From Pirellulales bacterium (GTDB lineage: Bacteria > Planctomycetota > Planctomycetia > Pirellulales > JALHLM01), in assembly GCA_022844585.1 (NCBI GenBank), contig JALHLM010000165.1, positions 1 to 11,184 of the forward strand: a stretch of DNA of 11,184 bases, written 5' to 3'. Of this stretch, positions 1 through 7,976 are shown piece after piece; position 1 is the stretch's first letter; each line of letters opens with the position of its first letter. Under the pieces are notes generated by a model, which did no database searches, had not been told where the DNA came from, and saw only the letters and a program-made list of their open reading frames with translations. Both the position numbers and the translations under genes were made by a program.

Positions 1-3000
1 GCAGTCCGACGAGGTCCAGGTCGCCATCACCGTCCAGGTCCGCGGCTTGATTTGGGGTAGCCGCGTCGACGAGGTTCAGGCTACTGCGAATAAACTGGCC
101 GTTGCCCGAGTTCAGCAATAAGTCTGTCCCGACGATCAAATCGATCGCCGTCCCAGGAACTTGATTCGTGTTAAAGTTGCCCGCCACGATCGCTTCCGCC
201 AGCCCACTCACGGGAAACGATACCGGCTCGAAGAACCCGCCCATGGCGTTGTTGAGCGCCACGCGCACGCGTCCGCCGTCGCTGGAGTCCGGCTCCAGCC
301 AGACGAGATCGACGAATGGATCGCCGCTCACCTCTACCAGCAGCGGCGCACTCGGAAAACTCGCACTGAACGAAAGTTGCGCTGGCGCGTCGAAGGTTCC
401 GTCGCCGCGACTGCGCAGCAAGGTCAGATAACCGGCCGATGCCGTATGCGCCACAATGAAATCGACGTCGCCATCGAAATCGATATCGCCGTGCGCGAGC
501 GTGCTCGCGGCCCACGGGACGCCCGTCGAAACATAGATCGGCAGGGCGAAATTCCCCTGGCCATCGTTCTTCAGAATGATCAGTCGGTCGGATAAGCTGT
601 CTGGATTGGATTCGAGCGCCACCAAGTCGAGACCGAGTTTGCCATCAACATTGACGGCCACCAGATCGGCCAGCGAAATGTTGCCGCCCAAGCCCGACAT
701 CCCGGCATCGGTCAACCAACTGGGCGAAGTCCGCTTCCAGCCCGGCTGCGATTCCGTCGCGACGTAATGCTCGCCCGGTTCCAAATCTGCGAATTCATAA
801 ATGCCTTCCTCGTTCGTGACGACGAACGCTTCATCGGCGTCGCGCCTGCCGTCGCGATCCTTGTCGAGGTACACGACCAACCCTTCAAGAACTGGCTCGT
901 TGTCGTCGCGAATCCCATCGCCGTCGTTGTCTTGAAACCGTAAGCCTTTCAGTTCGGCCTTATAACGTTCCACGGCACCGATGTCCGCCGTCATGACGCC
1001 GTCACCGTCGCCGTCCTGGGGACGCGGCGCGCCAAGTTGATCAAATGCCGGGGAGCGCGCAGGATCGGCCGCGTCGATCGCCGGGCTTTGCGGCCAGAGT
1101 TGATGGACATATGGGCCGTCTGGTAGGAAGTCTTGTAGTCCCGCAGAGGCCTCTCCGTTCACATGATCCGTTGCACGTCCATATCCCGTGGCGCCGTTCG
1201 GCGCGCCGACGAGGTTGTACCCGAGGCTGGCCAATGCTCCGCCGAGATCAGCCGGAGTGCTACCTCGATGATTGCCGGCGATCAAGCTGCTCTTGATCGC
1301 GAGCGTTCCGCCCGGTTCGCCATAGATGCCGGCGCTTTCGGCAGCCGAAGTATTCCGTGCAATGGTCGTGTGTACGACCGCGGTCACGGCGTCAGAGGCG
1401 CTGAAAACCCCAGCGCCATTCGCCGTAACGTCATGGTTCGACGTGGCGTGATTGTCCGAAATGGTCACGTTTTCCAGCAAGAGCGTCGCGGCGGCGAGTA
1501 CGGAATCTTCGTCGTAGCTCGCCTCGTAGCGCTGCAGGTAAACGCCGCCCAGGTCGCCCGTGCCCTTGCCGTTCCAGGCGATCGAGACCTGATTCGACGA
1601 ACTGGCGGCGACGCGCGGGTTGAGCTGGCTTCCGCTGGTCGTTGAGTTCACCCGAAACTCCGCGCTGCGCGGAATGCCTTGATCGTCGAACTGCCGCGCG
1701 TAAACTCCCCAACCTTCGCCGTCTCGTTCCAAGCTGGCGAAGGAGGCGATCAAGCCGCCATCGGCCAAAGCCGCCAGCGCCGCACCGCGTTCGAGACCAG
1801 TCGGAGCGGCGCTTAGTGGAATGACGCCGCTCGCCGGCGCTCCGGACGGATTCAACAAGCGAAGTTCCACCTGCTCGGTTGCGCCGTCGTCGCTAATACG
1901 ACTCCACGCCACGGCGTAACCGTCGCGCGTGGCGACCAGGCTCGTCGCCAACAACGACGCTTGTGCATCGCTGACGATGTCGATTTCCGTGCCGAGCGGC
2001 AGCGCCACACTGTTGTACAACTGGCCACGCAGCGAGAATCGTCCGTCCGTGGCCTCCGACGACCACACGATCAAGGCCTTACCATCCGCGTCGAATTCCG
2101 CGAGCGGGCTAACCTGTTGCCGGTCAGTGGCCGTATTTACCTCGTAATCACGGATCTGTCCGCCGGTCATGTAGAAGCGCGCAAAGACTCCATCGCTGTC
2201 GTCGGCCCCCATGCCGGCCCAGACCACAAGGATATCGCCATCATCGTCGATCGCGACGTTCGGCGCCGTTTGATGTCCGGCCGTCGCGGTATAGGGAACA
2301 AATTCCGTTGCGGCCAGCGTGCCGTTCGCGTGCACGCGGCGCACGTGAATGCCCCAGCCGGAGCCGTCGGCGCCGTAGCCCTGCCAGGCAATCACGCCTT
2401 CCCCCAACTTGTTCATGGCCACGGTCGGATGCACCCGCTGCGGGCCGCTGATGTTGACGAGCAACTGCGGGCCGGGATTGCCTGCGGCGTCGAACCGCCG
2501 CGCGTAGATCCGTCCGGAGTCCCCTCCATCGAAGCTTTCCCAGACGACCAGGCTGTTGTTGGCGTCATCCATTGCTACGACGGGCAATTGCTGCTGCGCC
2601 GCGTGCGCCGCGTTGACCAGCACTTCGCCGTCGACCGCCTGCAATGAATCGAGCGCCGGTCGCGCTCCCGTCGCCGCCGACGCGTTATAAACCCCGCCGC
2701 CCTCGGCCGCTTCATTCAACACAAACGACGTCGCGCGCACTTCGGCCGTCGCGTCATGGCCGTTGTAGAGCCCGCCGCCCTTCGCGGCCTTGTTGTCGCG
2801 AAGCACGACGTTATCGAGCTGTAACGTGCCGCGATTGCGAATGCCGCCGCCTTCCCCACCCTGGGCGAAAATCGATCCTCCCTGGACGGTAAGCCTGCTG
2901 AGCCGCAGCGTTCCGTCGGGGCGGACGTCGAACACGCGGTCGATTCCGCCAGCGTCGATCTTCGTGTGGGCAAAGCCTTCACCCTCGATGGTGATGTCTT

Positions 3001-5098
3001 TCGAAATATCGAGGTCGCCGAAATTGGCGCCGTCCTCAAATCCTGAGAGTACAAGCTTGTAGACGGTCTCGTCCTGATTCAGCGCCGGCAAAATGATCGT
3101 CGTGGGGCTACTGCTCGCGTTAGCTTGGAGAATCGCTTTGCGCAAGCTCATCGAATTCGTATTCACGACGTCGTCCGTGGTGTTCACGCGAATCACGCCG
3201 GGTTGCGAGACTTCCACGAAAAAGCTGCCCAGGCTGTCGCGAGCGACAGCGTTGTTGTTGATATCGAACACCATGTCTGCCGGCAGACGCACTTCGTAGA
3301 TGCCATTGTCGAATGCCGTCCACGAACCACCCGGCGGCGTCAGGCTGTATGTGACCTCGATCGTCTTGGCGTCGTTCTCCGTGCTGTATTCAATCGGTTC
3401 GGCCTCGCTCGTCCAAGAGCTGTTCCCCAGGCGAACGACGGACAATCTCGACAGTGACAGCCGATCACGATCAATCAAGTGGTTGTCGAAGTACGTGACC
3501 TTGATCAGGAGGTGATCACCGCCGCCTTGCGTGATCGTCGCGATAGGCGTCATTGATGCGCGCGGGGCGATCGTATCCGTCTTCAATGCTTTGTGAGCGT
3601 TCAGGCGGCCGGCGCTGGCCACGACGCCCTCCAGGCCCGGCACGTGGTCGACCCCTTCGAGGATTGCATCGCGGACTTCCTTGACCGTGGCCTGCTCGAA
3701 ATGACTCCAAATCAGCGCCGCTACGCCGCTCACATGCGGCGCGGCCATGCTGGTGCCGTTGCTCGTGGCGTAGCAGGCAACTTGCACGCAGTCTCCGGCC
3801 CACGTGCTCAGCACGCCGATGCCCGGCGCGGCAAGATCGACCGACGTAGGCCCATAGTTGCTGAACTTCGCGAGTTTATCGGTACTGTCGACAGCGGCGA
3901 CGGAAATGATGTTGTCGAGGTCGTAACTGGCGGGATAGAAGGCGTTCGTGTCGGTATCGACGCCGGAAATACCGTCCTGACCATTGCCGGCCGCGGCGAC
4001 GAACAGGATGCCGGCGGCACCTGCGGCGCGAATCGCATCTTCCAGCCCTGGCTGTGGGCCATAGCTGCCAAAACTCGCATTCATCACGCGAATCGGCGTC
4101 CCCTGATTGCGCAACATCGTGGCGTAGTTGACCGCTTCCACCGCGTCCGACACAACGCCGCGGTTGTTCGCGTCGAGAACCTTGAGTGCCATCAACGATG
4201 TTTTCTGCGCCACGCCCGTGATGCCGATGCCATTGCCGCCCTCAGCGCCAATGGTCCCCGCCACGTGTGTGCCGTGCCCATGATCGTCGTAGGGAAGCGC
4301 ATTGTTCTCTACAAAGTTGTAGCCGTGATTTCCTGCGTTGTCCGTCCACATGTTCGTGGAGAGATCGGGATGGTCATAGGCAATGCCCGTATCGAGCACC
4401 GCCACGACCACGGATCGCTCGCCAGGGCCAAATTCCTCCCACGCGGGCAGGACATTGATGTCCGGACCGGAAGCCTGTCCCGGCGTGGCTTGCCCTGTGT
4501 TGTGGAGGCTGACTTGATCGCAAAAGCGATCGTCGTCTGGGAAACGAGGATCATCACACTCACTTGCGCCATAGATCACGCTGTTAGGCCCGAACGAGGC
4601 GACCAGCGGATGCGCTGCCAGCGTCGACTCAATCTCACTCTGATTTGCCGTCGAAGAGACCAGCACTTGTCCCGGAAGGCCGAGCCCTCGCGTCGCTTGA
4701 AACCAAGGGCCGATGCTGGCGTTGTTCAACAGCGGCGCCACACTCGCGGGACTGGTCGCCGTGTTTAGCGCCTCGGGCCGAAGCCGCACAATCCACTCGT
4801 GTTTCTTCCCAGACGATTGCAAGGCGATGGCGCCGCTGCCGGAATCATCCTCTACGGAAGCAAACCAGGCGGGCGATACCGTGTCGTAGTCCACGGCCGC
4901 GGGATCGAGTACCGCCAGCAGCCGCCGCGACTCCAGCGGCTCGATCCATGCCCGAGTGCGAATCGAACGCGCAAAGCTGGGCGACTGTTTCGGGCGTGAA
5001 GCGCGGAGGAATGGACTCATCGAAAGTAACTCTTGGAAGTGACGCCATGTGCCGGATGGCAGCCGCGCCAATCGTAAAGGCCCGAAAATCCCGTCCAT
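1..5098 (-). CDS. Giant secreted S8 (subtilisin-like) serine peptidase with beta-helix, beta-propeller, SdrD_B and FG-GAP modules (3' end outside window)
   Basis: Predicted secreted subtilisin-family endopeptidase; 1699 codons are open from ATG 5098 to the window edge with no stop. Residues 52-62 (IEPLESRRLLA) match the planctomycete LEPR-XLL export-associated motif. A prodomain-like stretch (about 95-185) ends in the pre-catalytic motif VSLHNTGQ. The S8 domain (about 225-470) has an intact triad: Asp236 (VLDTG), His275 (HGTHVAG) and Ser450 (NGTSMAAPH), with oxyanion Asn372 (AAGNG). An Ig/cadherin-like segment follows (about 515-632), then a CSLREA-like SLRKAI motif (about 634-662), a glycine-rich beta-helix (about 660-822), a seven-repeat propeller (823-1195), more beta-helix ending in a choice-of-anchor-like PAIDAAD...DIGAVE (to about 1375), an SdrD_B domain (DNDGDGIRDD, about 1379-1455) and FG-GAP/VCBS repeats (DLDGDGDLD). 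Met27 (ATG 5020), with AAGAG 9 nt upstream, is an equally good start. Native substrate unknown. Diverges from the TonB receptor. Confidence 0.93.
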   Translation of the reverse strand, partial: MDGIFGPLRLARLPSGTWRHFQELLSMSPFLRASRPKQSPSFARSIRTRAWIEPLESRRLLAVLDPAAVDYDTVSPAWFASVEDDSGSGAIALQSSGKKHEWIVRLRPEALNTATSPASVAPLLNNASIGPWFQATRGLGLPGQVLVSSTANQSEIESTLAAHPLVASFGPNSVIYGASECDDPRFPDDDRFCDQVSLHNTGQATPGQASGPDINVLPAWEEFGPGERSVVVAVLDTGIAYDHPDLSTNMWTDNAGNHGYNFVENNALPYDDHGHGTHVAGTIGAEGGNGIGITGVAQKTSLMALKVLDANNRGVVSDAVEAVNYATMLRNQGTPIRVMNASFGSYGPQPGLEDAIRAAGAAGILFVAAAGNGQDGISGVDTDTNAFYPASYDLDNIISVAAVDSTDKLAKFSNYGPTSVDLAAPGIGVLSTWAGDCVQVACYATSNGTSMAAPHVSGVAALIWSHFEQATVKEVRDAILEGVDHVPGLEGVVASAGRLNAHKALKTDTIAPRASMTPIATITQGGGDHLLIKVTYFDNHLIDRDRLSLSRLSVVRLGNSSWTSEAEPIEYSTENDAKTIEVTYSLTPPGGSWTAFDNGIYEVRLPADMVFDINNNAVARDSLGSFFVEVSQPGVIRVNTTDDVVNTNSMSLRKAILQANASSSPTTIILPALNQDETVYKLVLSGFEDGANFGDLDISKDITIEGEGFAHTKIDAGGIDRVFDVRPDGTLRLSRLTVQGGSIFAQGGEGGGIRNRGTLQLDNVVLRDNKAAKGGGLYNGHDATAEVRATSFVLNEAAEGGGVYNASAATGARPALDSLQAVDGEVLVNAAHAAQQQLPVVAMDDANNSLVVWESFDGGDSGRIYARRFDAAGNPGPQLLVNISGPQRVHPTVAMNKLGEGVIAWQGYGADGSGWGIHVRRVHANGTLAATEFVPYTATAGHQTAPNVAIDDDGDILVVWAGMGADDSDGVFARFYMTGGQIRDYEVNTATDRQQVSPLAEFDADGKALIVWSSEATDGRFSLRGQLYNSVALPLGTEIDIVSDAQASLLATSLVATRDGYAVAWSRISDDGATEQVELRLLNPSGAPASGVIPLSAAPTGLERGAALAALADGGLIASFASLERDGEGWGVYARQFDDQGIPRSAEFRVNSTTSGSQLNPRVAASSSNQVSIAWNGKGTGDLGGVYLQRYEASYDEDSVLAAATLLLENVTISDNHATSNHDVTANGAGVFSASDAVTAVVHTTIARNTSAAESAGIYGEPGGTLAIKSSLIAGNHRGSTPADLGGALASLGYNLVGAPNGATGYGRATDHVNGEASAGLQDFLPDGPYVHQLWPQSPAIDAADPARSPAFDQLGAPRPQDGDGDGVMTADIGAVERYKAELKGLRFQDNDGDGIRDDNEPVLEGLVVYLDKDRDGRRDADEAFVVTNEEGIYEFADLEPGEHYVATESQPGWKRTSPSWLTDAGMSGLGGNISLADLVAVNVDGKLGLDLVALESNPDSLSDRLIILKNDGQGNFALPIYVSTGVPWAASTLAHGDIDFDGDVDFIVAHTASAGYLTLLRSRGDGTFDAPAQLSFSASFPSAPLLVEVSGDPFVDLVWLEPDSSDGGRVRVALNNAMGGFFEPVSFPVSGLAEAIVAGNFNTNQVPGTAIDLIVGTDLLLNSGNGQFIRSSLNLVDAATPNQAADLDGDGDLDLVGL
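1511..2632 (-). repeat. Seven tandem ~53-residue repeats (probable beta-propeller) within the S8 peptidase gene
   Basis: Residues about 823-1195 contain seven consecutive units of roughly 50 residues. Each has a strand like EVLVN or EFRVN, a 'P-x-V-A-x-D-x-x-G' middle, a 'hhVhW' strand (LVVWESF, VIAWQGY, LVVWAGM, LIVWSSE, YAVAWSR, LIASFAS, VSIAWNG) and a closing strand like GIHVRRV or GVYLQRY. Seven units suit a closed seven-bladed propeller. Beta-helix sequence lies on both sides, so the propeller looks inserted into a helix. Repeat number and motifs were read from the translation; the fold is inferred. Confidence 0.75.
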
Positions 5099-5391
5099 CT
5101 TAACACGGTGATCGTGAATAAGTCCTTACTTGGCAACACATTTTGCCGGCCTGCGACGTCCCACGTCGTTCAGCCAGAAATGGCGGCTCTGGGCCTAAAA
5201 GCGGACGGAGTCCCCGCGATGAGCGCGCAAATTCCCCAGATATTCGAAAATCAAGTTCGCCGGACGACTGTGACGATGATGACGATTGTAGGGGGAGTCG
5301 GGACGGTAACGTTTGCGCGACCAGTCGCAGGCGCGCATGGTTTCTCCTACGCATCGCATCCGCCCATGAAACCCTCGATCAGCGGTGGCAA
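5099..5391. other. Divergent intergenic region between the S8 peptidase and TonB receptor genes
   Basis: About 290 bp separate the divergent starts. The frame of the receptor stays open from ATG 5143, but its translation there is arginine/aspartate-rich (runs such as DDCDDDDDC) and precedes a proper signal peptide, so I treat it as non-coding leader. Two short dyads lie near the peptidase side: GGCAA-N6-TTGCC at 5132-5147 and CGACGT-CCC-ACGTCG at 5154-5168. I could not identify convincing -35/-10 boxes, a riboswitch or an RNA gene. Both promoters presumably lie here. Confidence 0.5.
5154..5168. promoter_or_regulatory. Perfect 15-bp dyad, possible operator between divergent genes
   Basis: CGACGT and ACGTCG are exact inverted copies separated by CCC. 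It sits about 56 bp upstream of the first peptidase start codon and about 220 bp upstream of the receptor start, next to a weaker dyad (5132-5147). Position in a divergent promoter region would suit a regulator site, but short dyads arise by chance in GC-rich DNA and no known operator consensus was recognised. Confidence 0.25.
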
Positions 5392-7842
5392 ATGTCGTTA
5401 TGCTTGCTCCGCCGCAGAGGTTGTTCCAACCCAAACCGTTGGATGGCAATAGTTTGCTGCCTGCTGGTAGGTGTGAATGGGCGCATCAGCCACGCGCAAG
5501 ATACTGAATCACCGTGGTCGGTGGAGTCGGACGCGTCGATTTCCGACGGTCCAGACGCCATTGCCAGCGACGATCCCTACGTGTCCCCGGACGGGCAGTA
5601 CGTCCGGCCTGTAAGCCTTCAACCGCAGCCGGCGCTGACGCCGGCGACGGAGTTCTCACCAGACGTCGCGCTTCCGGCCGCAGCGGCGAGCCTGATTGCG
5701 GAATCGGGTCTGGCCACCAGTTTTCTGGGGCGCCCGGGCGCGCCGCGTCGATTCTCTCCGGCCACGTCCGTCGTCTACGGACGTTTGACACGCCCGCGGA
5801 TTCCGACCGACGGTGGCAGCATGCTGCTGAAATCGCCGGCCGCGGTGGGCGTCGGTGTGCAGCGGCGAACGCCGATCGTCAACGACCCGCGCGTGCGCGG
5901 CAGTCGCATCGGCCAGTTGGCGGCGTCCGGTTCGTATTGGGTGCCCGCCCGCGAAGACCTCGACACGATGCTGAGCAAGATCGACGCGCGCGCGATCGAC
6001 ACGATCACCACGATTCGCGGGCCGTACAGCGCGCTTTACGGCCCCGGTTTCAACTTCATCGACGTGCAATTGCTCGCCGCGCCCCGGTACGCTGACGGCG
6101 ACATGATCGAAGTGATGACCAGCGCCGACTATCAAACGAACGGCGAGCAGTTCTACGGCCGCCAGGTGCTCACCGGCGGCAATGAGCGACAAGGTTACCG
6201 CGTCGGGTATGGTCACCGCACCGGCAACGACTACGAAAGCGGCAACGGCACCGATATCCCGAGCAGCTACAAATCGCGCGATCTGGAACTGGCCTACGGC
6301 CTCGATCTCACGGAAGATCAACACGTCAACGTCAGCTACCTGCGGCTCGATCAGACCGACGTGGAGTTTCCCGGCTATGCGTTCGATCTCAACTACCTGG
6401 TGACCGATGCCGTCGACATCGACTACATGATCGAAGATCAGGCCGCGTTCGATCGCTTCGACGCCGAGTTCTGGTACAACCGCACGCACTTCAACGGCAA
6501 CGCGCAGCGCACGGGAAAACGCCGGCAATTCCCGCTGTTCGACTTTTTCCGTCTGACCGCATTCACCGACGTCGATTCCACGTCGACCGGCTATCGCTTC
6601 GCGTCCACTTGGGGCGACGACGAAACCGGCAAGCTCACCGCGGGCACGGACTTTCGCTATCTGCGTCAAGAGTTGAACGAGCTTTCCACGGGGCGAATTG
6701 GCCTCACCATCTTCGAGGACGCCAACTCGCCGATTCCTAAATCGGAATCGCCGAACCCTGGGTTGTTCACGGAAGCACAAACACCGCTCACCGAGCGCTG
6801 GACCGTCACCGCCGGCGCCCGCGCCGATTACGTGGCGCCGAAGATGCTCGAAAATGTCGCGAATCTGCAAGCCCTGGGACTCGCGCAACCGCAGTCGTCA
6901 TTGGCCGAAATCCTGGGCACCGACGACTTCGACCAGGAATTCGGCCTCTGGGCGGCGTACCTGAGCGGGGCGTATGAGATTGATCCGCATTGGACCGCGA
7001 CGATCGCCGGCGGCCATGCCGAACAAGCGCCGACGATGACCGAAATGTACGCGGCGCAAACGTTCCTATTTGTGCTACAGAACGGCCAGAACACCGTCAC
7101 CGGCGATCCTCGCCTCGACAATCAACGCTTGTGGCAAATCGATCTCGCCCTGCAATGTGAATATGATTGCTTCCGCGCCGGCGCGAATGGATTCCATGCC
7201 TGGATTCACGACTACATCACGTTCGAAAACATGGGCATCTTCCGCGGCCCGCCCGCCGGCCAGGTGGAACAAGTCAGCCTGAAGTACGTCAACACCGACC
7301 TGGCCACGTTGACCGGAGCGGAACTGTTCATGGAATACGACCTGACGTCGCGCTGGACTCCCTTCGCGACGCTGTCGTACGTGGAAGGACGCGATCACAC
7401 GCGCAATGGCGATTTCGCCACGCGTGAAGCATCCTCTGGTCAGGCCAGCGAACGCGTTTACGGACTCGATCGTGGCGCCTTCAGCGGCGTCGCCGGCAGC
7501 GCGGAAGAACCGTTGCCGAGCATTGTGCCGCTGGAAAGTCGCCTCGGCCTCCGTTTCCATCAAGCCTGCGATCAACCGCGCTGGGAACTGGAATTCCAAG
7601 CCCGCGTCGTCGCGGCGCAAGATCGCGTAGCGACCAGCCTGCTGGAATCGCCCACTGCTGGCTTCACGACCTACGATCTCCGCGGCCGCTGGCGCGCGAC
7701 CGATCAGTTGCTGCTCCTCGCTGGCGTCGAAAACCTCGCCGACAAACAATACCGCGAACACCTCGACTTCCGCTCGCCCAGCGGCATTTCAGTCTTCCAG
7801 CCCGGCATCAGCTTCTACAGCGGCATCGAGTTGAACTACTAA
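5392..7842 (+). CDS. TonB-dependent outer-membrane receptor
   Basis: Predicted outer-membrane beta-barrel that imports a scarce ligand using TonB/ExbBD energy; substrate not readable from sequence. ATG 5392 gives 816 aa and a good signal peptide: basic RRRGCSNPNRW, hydrophobic MAIVCCLLVGV and cleavage near SHA-QD (after about residue 35). ATG 5443 would lose the basic region; ATG 5143 would add 83 unnatural residues. After a low-complexity stretch (about 37-140), the plug domain (about 150-260) contains RGSRIGQLAASG, DLDTMLSKIDARAID and the family hallmark IRGPYSALYGPG (208-219). The rest is barrel, rich in alternating aromatic strands, with the C-terminal pattern VENLADKQYREHL and final strand FYSGIELNY ending in an aromatic residue, as expected for BAM-dependent insertion. 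A clear TonB box was not found. The gene diverges from the peptidase and converges on the redoxin gene. Confidence 0.9.
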   Translation: MSLCLLRRRGCSNPNRWMAIVCCLLVGVNGRISHAQDTESPWSVESDASISDGPDAIASDDPYVSPDGQYVRPVSLQPQPALTPATEFSPDVALPAAAASLIAESGLATSFLGRPGAPRRFSPATSVVYGRLTRPRIPTDGGSMLLKSPAAVGVGVQRRTPIVNDPRVRGSRIGQLAASGSYWVPAREDLDTMLSKIDARAIDTITTIRGPYSALYGPGFNFIDVQLLAAPRYADGDMIEVMTSADYQTNGEQFYGRQVLTGGNERQGYRVGYGHRTGNDYESGNGTDIPSSYKSRDLELAYGLDLTEDQHVNVSYLRLDQTDVEFPGYAFDLNYLVTDAVDIDYMIEDQAAFDRFDAEFWYNRTHFNGNAQRTGKRRQFPLFDFFRLTAFTDVDSTSTGYRFASTWGDDETGKLTAGTDFRYLRQELNELSTGRIGLTIFEDANSPIPKSESPNPGLFTEAQTPLTERWTVTAGARADYVAPKMLENVANLQALGLAQPQSSLAEILGTDDFDQEFGLWAAYLSGAYEIDPHWTATIAGGHAEQAPTMTEMYAAQTFLFVLQNGQNTVTGDPRLDNQRLWQIDLALQCEYDCFRAGANGFHAWIHDYITFENMGIFRGPPAGQVEQVSLKYVNTDLATLTGAELFMEYDLTSRWTPFATLSYVEGRDHTRNGDFATREASSGQASERVYGLDRGAFSGVAGSAEEPLPSIVPLESRLGLRFHQACDQPRWELEFQARVVAAQDRVATSLLESPTAGFTTYDLRGRWRATDQLLLLAGVENLADKQYREHLDFRSPSGISVFQPGISFYSGIELNY

Positions 7843-7856
7843 CCGCCTAAAATCCG

Positions 7857-7953
7857 CTGTAGCCGAGGTCTGTGACCTCGGGGCGTTGGACGCGGCTTCA
7901 TCGAGTCGCATGGCGCACGTCCACCCCACCGGCCTCACAGAGTCCGGTTACAG
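7857..7953. repeat. 97-bp imperfect palindromic element in the convergent intergenic gap (REP/MITE-like)
   Basis: The two 25-nt ends (7857-7881 and 7929-7953) are inverted copies matching at 18 of 25 positions, with shared CTGTA, TCTGTGA and CGG blocks. Pairing continues inward (GTTGGACG against CGTCCACC). Each arm also folds by itself: CCGAGGTC-TGT-GACCTCGG at 7863-7881 (8 bp, perfect) and CCGGCCTC-ACA-GAGTCCGG at 7929-7947 (7 bp plus one mismatch). Differences between the arms mostly keep the hairpins paired. It fills most of the 134-bp gap between two convergent stop codons. It could be a dispersed extragenic palindrome, a transcription terminator for both genes, or both. Confidence 0.65.
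7863..7881. terminator. Hairpin downstream of the receptor stop, possible bidirectional terminator
   Basis: A perfect 8-bp GC-rich stem with a TGT loop begins 20 bp after the receptor stop codon. A second hairpin (7929-7947) sits 30 bp past the stop of the opposing gene. Neither is followed by a T-run, so a classic intrinsic terminator is not shown; placement between convergent genes is the main argument. Confidence 0.35.
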
Positions 7954-7976
7954 AAGTCGAGTGATCCGCCGACAAA

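Noticed and set aside
3593..4768. 391-aa plus-strand open frame opposite the S8 catalytic domain
   Set aside because: The minus strand encodes an intact Asp/His/Ser peptidase through this interval; the plus-strand translation is Arg/His/Val-rich with no family resemblance.
5143..5391. 83-residue N-terminal extension of the TonB receptor from ATG 5143
   Set aside because: The translation is charged and unnatural (poly-Asp) and would bury the signal peptide that begins at ATG 5392.
5099..5391. Cobalamin or other riboswitch ahead of the receptor
   Set aside because: TonB receptors often have one, but I found no conserved riboswitch core in the leader.
5656..6888. 410-aa minus-strand open frame opposite the TonB receptor
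   Set aside because: No domain or signal seen; the plus strand has a clear plug and barrel. GC-rich antisense shadow.
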